Numbered from the stretch's first letter, positions 22,951-36,000 are shown. The stretch is 64,000 nt of DNA from Gyrodactylus bullatarudis (GCA_012064415.1 SSNU01000064.1:305327-369326), one strand, 5' to 3'. A program made the numbers and translations. The notes: generated by a model from the sequence alone, not told the origin.

Positions 22951-23621
22951 CTGATAACTTTTCAATTCTCTTAACCAACACCTTTGATTCTTGTCGAGCA
23001 GCCAGATTTTTTTCCTTTTCCAAGACAATATTTTCAAAATCTTCTGCTAAATGAACAATGATGTTTAATGCTGGACTAATTACATTGTTATATTCCTGTA
23101 AAATAGTGAGAGCCCACTTGTTAGAAAGATTTTTAAAAGAATTCTCAGGTAACATCCTGTTTCGAAGGTAAGAGATATTAAAACTTTTGTAAATATTAGA
23201 ATTTCCATTCATTTTGGTCGCTTTTAAGGTGTTAATGGCGATAGGCTTCAGAAATTTTCGTCGGTTTTTGCACAATTTCATCAAAAAACCCATTACAATT
23301 TATATTCTTTAGATCGTACCCTAAAATCTTGTCCAATCAGAGTATAGCAAAGAATAATAAAATATTTTTGACCCATGATTAATAAATGAATTGAGAAATC
23401 AGAAAAACCCTGAAATTTTCAAGTACTTATCTAGATCAAAGAAAATTAAATTTTTGACAAAGAAATTTGACGTTCTGATCAAGGCTCATTTAATAGTTCT
23501 TAATATTTAAAAAATATTTTATTAAACTTACAATTGAGAATATTCTTCTGAGGTTTATCTCCAAAGCAATTGAACATCTTCTTTGTTATCGAGGTGGAAA
23601 CTTCAAGATTGTCAAGTCTGT
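22951..23621 (-). CDS. Two spliceable exons of an unidentified, mostly helical protein
   Basis: Exon a is about 23621-23532: after TTATTTACAG it reads LDNLEVSTSITKKMFNCFGD and ends at donor T/gtaagttt. Exon b is 23220-22951: after ACCTTAAAAG it begins with CG, completing a serine codon in matching phase, and reads on through YLRNRMLPENSFKNLSNKW and ISPALNIIVHLAEDFENIV, ending KVLVKRIEKLSG at donor TCAG/gtgagt. The second half is lysine/glutamate rich and predicted helical, reminiscent of BAR or coiled-coil proteins, but I cannot name a family. An alternative ATG-started frame through exon b (23293) would skip exon a. Upstream and downstream partners were not found. Confidence 0.4.
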
Positions 23622-24079
23622 AAATAACAAAATTAGTTTATAAAAATACTCAAGAATTTTTTATCATGATCCACTCTCTAGTCGTGAAACTATCTGTTGT
23701 AAGTTATTTACCTAGAGATGTCAATGGAAATTTTTAATGATAGAATAAGCATTAACTAATTAGTTAGATGAATACCGCAAATGAAAACTTTAATTACATG
23801 ATCATTCTCGAGTCGAGCCATTGAAAACTATAGACATTTTAGGATACTGGGAAAGATTTAAAAACTGATTTTCAATTTTTCTCTCGAATTTTTCAATATA
23901 TTTCTTTAGTTCAGGAATTATTGGCCCAAAAAATGACCATTTTTAGACCCTGAAAATGGCTAAAAATTTTATTTCAAGAGATGAACTCAAGGGGATCACA
24001 TTATGGTTTATAATGCATCTGAAATTCAGTGCTATCTTTTTAGGAAATTTCTTAGAATCTCCTCTCCTATAATTACTAT

Positions 24080-24794
24080 GTTACAGTACAATCTTTGAAT
24101 CAGGATATTTATAAATAAACTAGTTTAAGTTTTGAGCCAGTACGAAATCAGTATATCCTTTGAATAAATACTTTCTTAAAGGTTTCACTGAATTTACTCT
24201 CTAGATACAATTTATATCTTATATTCTATTCTCTCTAATGCATTTATAAATAATAATTTTTTTAATTAATAAAAAATGAAATCCTTTTATATCAAAATTT
24301 CGAATGAGCAGTCTTGATAATATTTTCATGTCTTAAGTATTTTTCCGTTATCTTCATCCCTTGCTGAGATACACCATTCTCTTTCATCAACAATCAGCAC
24401 ATCATATCGCTCTAAGAGATTTTAATCAATTGATGATTTTCTTGTTTTAGCGTTCTGTAAGAACTTGATACGACTTACAAAGAATATTCAATTTCGAAGA
24501 TAAAAGAATTTCCAGTTTTTGTTCCAAGTAATCATGAAAATTATTCTTAGCTTAAACATCATCATTCTGAAACATCTTTGATAGTTTAATGAAACATCAA
24601 TGAAATCAAAACTATGAAGAAAGTTTTGGCTAGCTTTAATTGGCCATTTTTGAAGGGTTAGGCCGAAAATAGTGTTTTTGAATCAGTATAACTTTTGAGA
24701 AAGAATTTATTCAAAGGATATACTGATTTCGTACTGGCTCAAAACTTAAACTAGTTTATTTATAAATATCCTGATTCAAAGATTGTACTGTTAC
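24080..24794. repeat. Inverted repeat, about 90-110-bp arms, about 500-bp spacer, just downstream of bestrophin B
   Basis: Left arm 24080 to about 24185 and right arm about 24690-24794 are reverse complements; I count one mismatch over the outer 90 bases (outer end GTTACAGTACAATC). The spacer is non-coding. The right arm ends 32 bases from the bestrophin B stop, so it probably lies in that gene's 3' UTR or immediately after it. Confidence 0.8.
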
Positions 24795-24825
24795 AACTAT
24801 ACAAATAGAAAAGAAATTGTAAGAC

Positions 24826-27800
24826 TCACTCATCCATGGGTATTGGAGGTTTTATGTTGGATATTTCCATAGTCACGTCATTTATGTAAGCTTCTAGACT
24901 GTCTTCATCATTACCCGGCAACAATTTGACATTTGTGTTAGGCGCTGAGAGACCTGGAGGGTAATGGGACGGATCCATATAGCAACATCGATAACTAATC
25001 TCAAGGTTATAGTCGAGTATATCGGAGGTCTGAAAGTCTTCATCGTCATCACCAAAAGGGTTCATGACACACATGGCAACCTATTTATTTCAATTATCAG
25101 TTATTTTACTTTAAAGTTTATCTATTTCTGATGAATCTACTTTTTTCTTGTCATTAAATCCTCAAAAAAATTTCTTTGGTCAATGGTGCATGGGAGCACA
25201 GAATATGTGTTTTATCACTTTTATCAAAAAATAGCAAAATCCATTAATCAACTTAGCATCTGTTAATGAGCTAAAATTTTTCGCTTGAAATACTTTAATC
25301 TAAGAGTCGGAAATTTTCTGAAAGCTAATTTCATAATACAATTAGGCTAAGACCAATATTACCAAACCGACAGAGAGTCCATTTCTTATTTTACAAATAT
25401 TTCTATCTTGTTTTAATCTGACTCAAAATCCACAAATTTTTAAAATATAGATTCAAGTCTATCTATAAGAATTGAACACACTTTTGCGAATTAAAAATAT
25501 CCTCAAGAGAAAAACAGTTTTCTGAGCTAAATGTAATTCAAGATGTGATAATAGCCAATCTCTTAACATTAAATAATTTTTCTACTGTAAAACATAAAGT
25601 AGATTGAAACTGAAAATTCTCAAATACTAATAATACGTTATCAGAAATAATTCTTAGTTAAACTTATTAATAAGCTATAAATTATCATAGATTCCAATTA
25701 ATCTTTCAAATGACTAAAAAGTTTATTAAAACCATTCTGTTAGTGTTTGATAGCCTACCAAGACTCTTGATCCAAGAGTAAGATTAACCCTTAAATTCTA
25801 CTTAAGTAACTCATTATAATGAGCAATGATTATTGTTTATCCAAAGCTCAAGAAATACGTTTACCACCCATTTGATAGGGAATCTATCAATCTCCTGGAA
25901 TACTACTCAAAGATCTCAGTTCTATCATTCGTCAAATACGTGCTATACAATATAATTCAGAAAAATTTAATTTTTTCAAAAGGCTCATTTTAAAACCTAT
26001 TTCCCAGGGTCATAAATGAAAATTAAGATGAATTTAAGCGAGCAATCAAGCCCGTAGAATTCAATATGCAATCGCATGAACTCTATCTACTAAAGCTTCA
26101 AATATAGCCTATTTTTGATTTATAGCTCCTGAACTAAAAATAATTCCATTTAAATAACTGTAGATTTGTAATCAGCGAATTCATGAAAAAAAATTCTGAG
26201 ACTTTAAAGGTAACATTTAAATGAATTTATTCTTGATGAATGTATTGATAAAACTTACTTTAAGCCAACCAACAAGGAATAGGAAGGATAAAACACCGAA
26301 TATGGGAAAATAAAAATCGACATTTCCATCAGAGGTGTTCTCATCATTTTCAAGGAATTGTGTTGAAAATAATTGACACAGAAAGTAACTATAAGCTGCA
26401 ATTATGACGACCTAAAAAATTTAATGTTTAGACATAAATCAATATATACATATTATGATCAAGTGAATGGCTAACCTGAGTATAGACCAGAGGAATCATT
26501 ATACTGCTGTATATCTGAAGATCTTGCATTTGACTACGAATTTTACCAATTTCCTAATACAATAAAATAATGTATGAGCATTAAAAAGTAAAAGTAAGCC
26601 ATAAATTTGAATATCTACTCAAAAGTAGGTACAATAAAGTTTAATATATTTTTTATATCTTACTTCAATAATGTGAAACGAAACTTTTGGATCAGCAACC
26701 ATACCATGCAATGTAGCTTTTTGTATGACGCGACAGGCCCATGTTAGGGGGACCCAATATTCTAGATTATATTTAACCCTGTTCTTGGCGTAATACTGAT
26801 TGGCAATCGATTCGAATGCAACTATCTCAGCATCAGTTATCAACTTTCCAAATGTCATTTTAACTTCTACAAACAAATCCTCTTTAATTTACAGCATAGA
26901 ATAGTGAACAGCCTTATTTAACGAGACCCTTTTCTTTTATATATATTCCAAAAGTTTGATGGCAAGTCATAAAAATCATGTCAAAGTAGGAGTAGATTTT
27001 TCAAATCTCCAATTTTCAGCCTGGGTCAGAGTCTAATTCAATTTCTTGAAATGATTCTAATGATATATAAAACATAATAATATCTAAATATTATACTTGT
27101 ATTTATTTGTGACATAATAGAGGTAACAATTTTACATAAACTTTAATAGAGCGGAAAATTTCTCAATTCTCATTTTATCAGAATATTTTTCCACACAAGG
27201 TCTTTTTTCTATTTGTATGTACTATTGCAATTAATTGTGTAATAAAAATATGAAAAATCAAACAGGAACCTAAAAATCCTTAGAATAACCAAGTTTACTT
27301 GTTAGTAGTCAGACCATCTTTTTGCTTTTGAACGCCTAAAAATGAAACTTTGAAACTTTACACCAGTGAATAACTTCTACGGTCAGGCGTTGCAAAATAA
27401 CCGAAATTGAATTTCTGAAATCTACTCCTAGTAGTTAGCAGGACAGCAAATTTTGTTATATGATTAATAGAATTATGATGTGAGTTAGCCGATATCACTC
27501 TTTCTTCTCTGATAACCGAGAAAATTTTGTTGTTAAAACATTATGTTTCTTGCTAACACATTCCCATTACTTTTTAGACATTATTTCAGATTAAATTCTT
27601 AATTCTTATTGGTATAATTATAATGAAATAATTGTTTTAATTCTTCCAGAATAAGTCTTTTGGACCATATTGGCCTCAACTTTCTGAATACATACTAAAC
27701 CTTTTCAAAAATATATAAAATTAGAGTTTTTTAATCCTCTTTTCATCAGAAAAAAAAAGTTTTATCGATTCTTTATTCAATATAAAAGCATCAGGTTATA

Positions 27801-29518
27801 TCAATCAAATTAATTAGAGATGTCAAGGAATTGGAAAATGTAAATATTTCATATCCTCTTGAATGGAATCAACTCACTTCGATCTTCGTTGAAACTCTCC
27901 AAAGTTGATCTAACAGTATAGAGCATTTCTTGTTTTTCTTTTTCCAGCGGGTCATCTAAACTTTCCATATCCTCGAATCCTTCGACAGAAGAAGGATAAT
28001 TTTTTTTCTTTTCTTCAGACAAAACTTCTGGAATCTATATAGACATAATGGATGAGATTGGCCTAGTATGAGCATGGTCTAGTCTCTTCAAAAGTGTTCG
28101 AATTTTCTAAAATTCAGTTAGAGAAATCTGGTTTTATGTACAGGTAAAATCAAGTACTGAGGAGGCTTTGGAAAAAGGATGGTTATATTCCAATTCAATC
28201 AACTTTCACTAATTCTTTCAAGATTTCAAACTCCACCATGGATCAAAACAATTAAAATCAAGACTACTTTTAAGTTCGACACCTGCCTACATTAAACTGT
28301 GCCAAACAGGGCAATATGTCTAAAGTCCAAAATTGAGGTGGCTAATTCTAACTCATTAGTCATGATCAATAAATACTTGAAAGCTATAACAAGCTAGTTA
28401 TTATATCCTTTTTTTAAACATAATAATAATTATTATTATGCCCTAAAAGCATATTTACAATGAACACTGTATAAAATGCCTATTCATGAATCCTAAGAAT
28501 ATTTTCAACACCCTTGAAGTTATAAAAAATATTCCATTATAATGCTTAATTGAAACTATTTGAAATTAATTCTCGTTATTGACTGACTGGCTCAAAAGTA
28601 CCCGATTAATATAGAATAAGTATTTATTAACTTTATGATATCAAGTTAATATTATTAGGACATACAGTAATTTCTTTTGTTAATTGTGTTATTTCAACTT
28701 TTATCCAAAGATTATTAAAAAAACATGTTAAAACCGAAAAATAGCAAAACTACTCTGTTCAAAAGGGTAATATTTTTCCATTGAAAAAGATTGGTTAAAC
28801 TCACAATTCCCATCTTTTTAGCTTTCCTCTTTCGTTCACGTTCCTCTTGGTCTTTATTGTTGCTAATTTGGAATTGAAATCGGGTTGCTATCTGATCGGA
28901 TATTTGTCGCATTGATAATATCCACGATAAATTCAGGTATCTCATGATGGTCAGCCGGGTATTTCTGATAAATTCATCATGACGATTATTCATTGAGGCG
29001 GTAATGGTGTAGGAAACTCTGTTCATCCAAGGAATATACATGTACATTTGATACCAACGAGCAATGACACCAGCAACAAAGAAGCCAAGCAAAAATGAAA
29101 TTGGAATGTTTGCCTTCATATCGTCACAGTATTTAACAATATCCTTGAATATTCTACAAAGATTGATAATTAGAATTATTCTCGTTTGAAAAAATAATGA
29201 AAAAACCAACTTTTTTTGTTCCTTGTCCATAAAGAAACGATAGGAAACATTGAGAACATAATAGGTCACCACATACATAAAGACATCAATCCAAACCAAC
29301 TTGTAGAGACTTCCTTTCCAGCTGAAAGAAAGAATTGAGAATCAATGTTCTTTTTGCAGACATCCGCCAAAATTTATAAAAGAGACACTTTTCTACTTCT
29401 CAGGACATCAAGAACAACAATTGGTAATGAGAAGGAGAAAATCTTACCGGCTAAGAAGTTTGACAAAAATGAAGATACCACGTCCATCTGATATGTCATC
29501 GACATAGGAAATGGACAT
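24826..29518 (-). CDS. Bestrophin B, calcium-activated chloride channel family, eight exons
   Basis: Paralog of bestrophin A on the opposite strand, tail to tail. Exons 29518-29448, 29321-29211, 29153-28805, 28034-27878, 26866-26664, 26553-26476, 26411-26259 and 25080-24826 give 458 aa with consistent phases. It starts MSISYVDDISDGRG, then RWKGSLYKLVW, the pore neck IPISFLLGFFV, LEYWVPLTWACRVIQKA, IPLVYTQ, GWLK/VAMC and NPFGDDDEDFQTS. Exons of 71, 203 and 78 nt have exactly the same lengths as their counterparts in A. B has two extra introns, one of 57 nt splitting KEQKK/IFKD and one after GWLK. Exon 4 (EEKKKNYPSSVEGFEDMES...) lengthens the cytosolic linker, as does exon 3 of A. The stop in GATGAGTGAGT overlaps a possible splice donor, so a further C-terminal exon cannot be excluded. 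Confidence 0.93.
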
Positions 29519-31799
29519 TCCAATTTGAACTCTTTCTGCCAGATTGAAAAAAAAGATTCTCTTTATTTTCCAAGCCAAAGTTGATGAATTTAACATAAAA
29601 ATCAAATGGTATTATTATTATTAATATCAGTTAGTTTGTAATTATTGAATTGTGAGTTAGGTACGCCATACAAGTAGTAACTCTGCCACATAAAACACAC
29701 CAATGTTGGTTAAAATACATAAAATTAATGTATTGAGCTCATTGATAAACAGTGTTAAATCTTAGATATTTTAGAATGAATTTTACTAGTTAGAGACTTT
29801 TTATTGATTGGTTACGGTTGCTTTCTATAAAATGAAATTTCTCACTAAATTCAACTTATCAAGATAATCCAATTGAAAGTTCCCTTATTGTTTGTAAAAA
29901 TATTCAATATTGAAAGGATAACCCTGGATTAATCCATAGAGATTAGGATTTAAAATCAACTCGAAAATTGTATAAATAAATCAAGATTCCTTTGATGCAC
30001 ACAGGGACAGTGTATGCTTATTAAAAAGGTTATTCTTGTTAACTGAAAGTTGAGAAAAATAATGCAATAATGCAGACATTATCAAAAGGTTTTAGTGAAC
30101 TGTGAGACTTTTGGTTCATGAGAAATTCAACATGAAAATTATTGATCTTAACAACATGAGATCGATCAATATTGATCAAATCATTCTGATCTGATTTCTA
30201 TTCAGGGTCATTGCCTAATTTTTGGGATATTTGTAGCAAAACATGTTTTGGTAACAGTTCGTTTCAGGTTCAGCCAAAAAATAGGGGACGAATGCACCAG
30301 ATTGTTGACGCCTTCAAAGGGGATACTGGGAAAAGTTAGCCTTGCAATTGTTACCAGTAGAAACTAAGAAGTTCTTGGCAAGTTTATTGAACACAAAATT
30401 GAGCCATGGTCAAAACTAATCTCTGGTGAATGGAGATGTTATTCAGAAAGAGCTACAGCTGGCTATTCGCATGTTACGGTTAATCAATCAATAAGAAATT
30501 TTTCTTTCTATCCTCCAACAAACCATTTAAGGCCCGGTTCTCAATTTTTATCTTGATTTGATCATATCACATGAATAATCTTCATTGAATAGACCTTAAC
30601 CGAACCATGATTTGAGTATAAGGTAGGTTTTAAGCGTTTTACACTAAATCATAGGCTCGAATAGACCTAACACTATGATCTCCCACTTTTAAGAATTCAA
30701 ATGAATCTGATTGGTTACGCTTGGAGTACTAGGCCCAATTTTTCTCTGAACTTGAAACGAACTATTACCTATGTTTTTTTCTCGGCAGATCGTCCTGAAG
30801 GATTCAATTAGGCTGTCTTATTTTACGATTCTTCTAAAGTTGGCTATTCCAGGAATTAACTCAAGACTCAATCAACTGAGTCAAGATTCTATAAGGTTTG
30901 CAAACGATTTTATATTTTTATATCAGTCTGGTACTACCGTCTCTTCTACACATGCGATAATTCTAGCAGAGTTTTCAAAAATTGAATTAACATTCAAACT
31001 TTTATAATAAAAGACTCACAGAACCAACAGTTTTCCAATAGCACTCAATTTTGTAGCATTCTTTACTGTATTTCGATACGATGACTGATTCTGGTTGCCT
31101 GAGCTCATCTAATAAAGCAAACTTTAGAGCACTCTTCTAAATAATAATCCCATAAAAATAGTTAAGCACGATTAATTGAGCCAGGTTGTCAATAATACGA
31201 ACATAAGTTAACCTTGTTCCTAGAAAATATTGAACTTGAAATATATATACTTTTATTAAGTACTATTTAATCAATGTATTGTATACCAATAATACATGAA
31301 TATACATTGTTCAACAATTCAGGAATGCAAACGCCCTCTTGTTCCTAGGTAATCATTGATTAGAGGAGTTATCTCAAGGAAAAGATTAACGTTTAATTTA
31401 TCATGTCTACTGTCTTATGCTTCAAAACTCAATATTTCTTATTAAATCTTTAAGATGAAGTTAACAAAATAAGAAACTAACATTTGATGAGAATTTACAT
31501 GCCTAAAATTGAGAAAAAATTGTAAATTACGTAGAATATATCTGATAGATTTTGTTAGATGCTAGATTGAACATCGTATATGATGAATTTGATTATGAAT
31601 ATTATTATTATTCATTGACTATAAAGTGTTAGATTATTTAATAACCATTATTATAATTCATTTAATAAATTATTTATTAATATTAAAATTTGAATTTGAT
31701 TTAGGCAATAAAAATTTTATTTAGAAAATTGACCTGGCATTTTTCGAATCGTTTGTTTAAAATTTGGTTGCAGATCCAAAAAAGAGGTTATCAATAGTC
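29519..31799. other. Intergenic region between bestrophin B and the TMA7-like gene
   Basis: This is the 5' side of both divergently oriented genes. It is AT-rich apart from a Merlin-like transposase relic near 30.26-30.53 kb. A polypyrimidine/CAG acceptor-like site (29527) just before the bestrophin B ATG suggests a non-coding 5' exon. No other exon is supported. Confidence 0.4.
30258..30530 (+). pseudogene. Relic of a Merlin/ISXO2-like DDE transposase
   Basis: In pieces of different frames the plus strand reads RGRMHQIVDAFKGDTGK, then VSLAIVTSRN, then KFIEHKIEPWSKLISGEW and RCYSERATAGYSHVTVNQS. This follows the ISXO2-like order: a W/I-V-D-G-type first motif, an IxPGxxIxSDxWxxY-type middle and the GYxHxTVNHS hallmark. 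At least one frameshift and a stop (after TSRN) break it. The second catalytic Asp position reads Gly. No terminal repeats were found. Confidence 0.5.
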
Positions 31800-31964
31800 A
31801 TGAAAAGAACTGGCACAGAAGGATTCAAAAAGAAACCCAAGAAAGAAGTTGCCGAACTGTCGGCTGAAGAAATTGCAGCTAAGCAAAAGGCGAAAGAAGA
31901 TCAAAAGAAGCTAAAGGAAGCCTCAGCTCAAGCCTCCAAAAAAGGTGCTCTTAAACTTAAATAA
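31800..31964 (+). CDS. TMA7-like translation machinery-associated protein (small basic protein)
   Basis: 54 aa from the ATG at 31800: MKRTGTEGFKKKPKK, then AEEIAAKQKAKEDQKKLKEA and ending KKGALKLK. TMA7 (CCDC72) is a ribosome-associated protein of about 64 aa with EGGKKKP near the N-terminus and a KQKxKEEQKKLxEL helix; both are recognisable. The usual GGIKKSGKK tail is missing, and the start differs from MSGREGG. An AG just before GAAGGATTC (in GGCACAG) would allow a first exon supplying the normal start. So this is a short variant, the last exon of a two-exon gene, or a truncated copy. Confidence 0.6.
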   Translation: MKRTGTEGFKKKPKKEVAELSAEEIAAKQKAKEDQKKLKEASAQASKKGALKLK

Positions 31965-33013
31965 TTCCAATCGGTTTATAGTTCTAAAATAAGAACTCCA
32001 GTAAAATATGCGAGGATTATTGGCTCAATATATTTTCTATCACTTTAAAAATTCTCTTTTAGCCTTATATAATATATCGTTTTTATATTTTAATTACGCG
32101 ACGTAAATTTAATTCACTAAATTACGACATAAAAAAATTAAACTCCGTCTTAATAGAATTAATTTTTCTGTATTAGTCTTTTTTAGATCTTATACATATT
32201 GTTTATTTACTTTATCAATGTTAAGAGATTTTACAGCAGTTTCAGAGTTATTGACAGAGTCTCGAGACCAAGTATTCATTAATGGTGTAGCATATGCTAG
32301 ACTTGAAGAGTTGATTCAATCTGAATTTTTATTTTTTGAAAAGTCGGGCTACTTTGGTAATTCGAAGTGAGAGGCTTTGGGAAACCCCTCCCTTGTAAAG
32401 ATGTTATGTGACCTACCAGAACGCACATTTAAAAAAACTGAAACTCATATTCGTACAGATTCAACCTCTATTCTATTTGGCTAAGAAGGATTGCCTCATC
32501 TGGTGCACTTTACTACTGTATAAGATTTAACCTCTTCCAGATCACTATTATCATATATGCTCCTTAAGATGCTTTACAATACTATTGACACCCTATTGCA
32601 TCCTCTCAGACACAGATTCCAACTAAATTTAGGCATATAACTAATATAAAGTAAAAATTTCAGTTTAAACCCTTCTTTTCGATATTAGGCTCATGAGTAA
32701 TGAGTCATTAGAAATAGCATTTTTTCTGGTCAAATCTTTCGCGGATTTTGAAGGTGTACTACGAATAATTATTCTGTTCTATGTCTATAAAATCAGAACC
32801 CCCCAGAAAACTTTTAGAGTAGTCATTATAATTATTACTGAAGTATAAATTCATTAAAGTATCTACTTATCAGTGACTAAATTTTACAATTAATAATAAA
32901 AGTGAGAAAAGTACATGTAATATACATGTAATTTATTGTCTATAGAATAGTATTGTACATGATTTGGTTATCTCTTTTGGTTGGGTATTATGCAAATTTT
33001 TGAGATGGTCGTA
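31965..33013. other. Gap between the TMA7-like gene and the GPCR 3' end
   Basis: AT-rich, convergent 3' ends. One small open frame at 32218-32370 (+) would encode 50 aa (MLRDFTAVSELLTESRDQVF...) with balanced composition but no family match. Nothing else is supported. Confidence 0.3.
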
Positions 33014-36000
33014 TCATTTCTTTCCTCTATAATGTCCAAAGGTGAGACATATTTTGAACATTCTGATAAAGTGATGGCGAAACTTTTGATTGATCCAACA
33101 ATAAATTAAGGGATTATAACAACACGATGAAATAGATATGAAGCTAACGGCAATCCAAAGACTCTTCTTTTGTGAGTCAGCAATCTCCAACTTTGGCATT
33201 ATTAAGTAGGCAATGTGCTTTGGAGATTGTGATAGTCCATAGATGATTGCCACGGTAATCATTGTTTTTATGACCTAAATAAATTGAGATTTTAATAGAA
33301 TAAAGTTTTTTCATTAGTTTTCAATCAGAGGAAGATTTTTTATTCCTTATGATACTGTAGAATGCAAAAAATAAGTTTTATTTAAATTCCTATATTTTAT
33401 ATTCCTAGCTAGTAAGATGAGAGGCCAGTCAAAAAGAGTAATTTCTAAAATCTTATCTAAATATTCACTCGCAAATGACTATAGTTTTGATGATAAGGAT
33501 CAGTTAATTCTTGAGTATTTTACAGTTTCTGAATGATATAAAAATGTAGTGGAAATTCAACTTTTCGCTGATTATTAAAAACAAATAAAGTATTTCCGGA
33601 CTATCGAACAGTAACAGTGCAACTCAGTGAAATGTCGAATCTTAAACAAGATCTAAATATCAATCGCTTCTGGAATATTTCCTCAACAAAAACTTTGATC
33701 AAAATCCATTTTCTACTTTACACCTAGTTAACATGAATATGGGAATTTATGACAAAATTCTTAATTTTTCTTCTGTAGAAATTGAATTTAACCCCTTTGA
33801 ACCCGTCAAAATGCAGCGATCGCCTAAAACTGTTGATTTAGAGGTCGTATACGACCTCTGGGTTCGAAGGGGTTAACTCCAGGATTTTTCGAAATCTAGG
33901 TCAAATTCACGGTATAATGAACAAAAATTTCGAGAGAATCAATTTTAATGAAATTATGGCGCCAAATTCCCATTTTTTGAACTTTGAGTTGAAAAATTTT
34001 GCTGATTCTAAGTGAGAAAGTGATCAAAAGATGATTTCACAATTTAGGATCACAATTAGAAAAGAAAACCTATTATCACCATATACGTAGCGTTTGATAA
34101 ATTCATCATTTTTCAGGGATCTTTTGAATCACCAAAATTTCATCGATTTTCAAGTAGGGAAAAAGCCTAAAATCCAATTTTCAGACGATGATGGGGTGAT
34201 TCTCAAAAACTGATTCAGCATATTTGATTTCTTAGTCGTGATCCTAAGAATCAACTTTCGATCACTTTCTCACTTTGAAATCATCTCAAACTTCCAAGTC
34301 AAAGTTCAGAAAATGGGAATTCGGCGCTAACTTGAGTTTTTCGCACCAACTATCCTAAAAACTGATTTTTTTTCTCTACATTTTGTGTGATTCCAATATT
34401 TTTTGATGAAAAAATGGAGAATTTTGTAAAAATCATGAATAGTTTTCTGAAATTCGATGGTTAAACTAAGATGTTGTAGTGCTCGAATTATTGGCCAGAC
34501 CGGTCAATCTCAGACTCCTCAATGTCATTAACATTGCCTTCAATATAAAAATTTACTCAATTAGAATTCACATAAATGAATGAAAATGATATCTGTCTAA
34601 TTCTATCCATCTGATTCACATTTAGATTCATTTTTGACATGTGTCTCATGAATGCAACAATGTGAAATTAACAACAGCAACAATATCAAAGATAATTCAA
34701 TAGACTACTACGCTCGTATCTAATATGAACATGACAAGAATAAGATTGGATCATATTCCTCCTTCAAACTACTGCTAGCTTACTAACTGGCATTAAAAGA
34801 AAAGAGATACATATATGCACACAATCCTGATCTATTGAGGGACAAATTACCCTTGTAATCTCTCGCTTTCTACTAAAAGATGGATATTACCAGAAAAACT
34901 AGATACTTAATACGTACTTACATTCTGTTGTAGGACAGAAAATCGGATGAAAGACAAGAAAAGCTTCCTGTTTTCTTTTTTTTATATTTGCAATTCCTTC
35001 CTACGTTGTCAGTGTAATACATCTCTCATAATGTGATAAATTTAGACAGGATAAAAATCTCTTATCTTGAAATACAATGCGAAAATCGGATAGTTTCATA
35101 TTTAGTCAGCTTGAGATTAACTTGTTCATTCAAGCAAAGTTGACTGCCTACACATGTAATAATAATAATTATTATAATTATATAATAATTATAATTAAGT
35201 TAGTGAGAAATAACTCTAACCAGTTGAAACCCTGAATTAAGGCAAGAAGATGAAGTCAGATCGTTGAGAAAATAGTCTCATTCGAAAGAGCACAAAATTT
35301 TGATCTAGATCCATGCTTAACATTCTGGAATTTATTCTTAATAAGCCTGTAAGTTGATAGAAAGTCATAAAATTTCTTGATTTTTTTCACACAAATTGGG
35401 ACTTTCAAGTACTCATTTTGTGATTTCCCGCGTAATACAAATATTTGCGTAGCCTTGCCATACATCAATCGACGCAGAATTTATTGTTCTATTAATTAAT
35501 GTTAATTTTATTCCGGTATAATTAATTTTCAAATTTAATTTAATGTAATTTTGAGGCTCAATTATATGCAAAATGGCATTTTTGAAATTTTGAGATTTTC
35601 TCCCAAACGAAGCATGATAACGGAATTATGAGACCAGATTCGGAATCAGTGTCAAATTTTGCATCAGAATATGGTCTTGAAACCCTATTACTCCGAGACC
35701 TATTTTTTTGACACACAGTGTTATTAATATAGGATATACAATGTATATTATACATTGTAGGTGTAGTCTTTATTAAAGAGTATTCTTTTTTGAAATACTC
35801 AATAACTTTGTCAAATACAAATGATATTGGAGTCAAAAATCCAAGTTTCATTTCAGAAGATGAGAATTTAATATTTTTATAAAGGGATATTGTCAAAAAA
35901 TGTATGAATGGGTAGGCAAATTGACAGAAAGTGTATAGTATTTTCACGAATTCAATAGATGTATACCGTTTATTATCAAATGTCAAATAGTTTTTTTCAC

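Noticed and set aside
35155..35205. AT-only tract as a CRISPR-like or satellite array
   Set aside because: Simple AT/AAT microsatellite-type sequence with no spacer structure.
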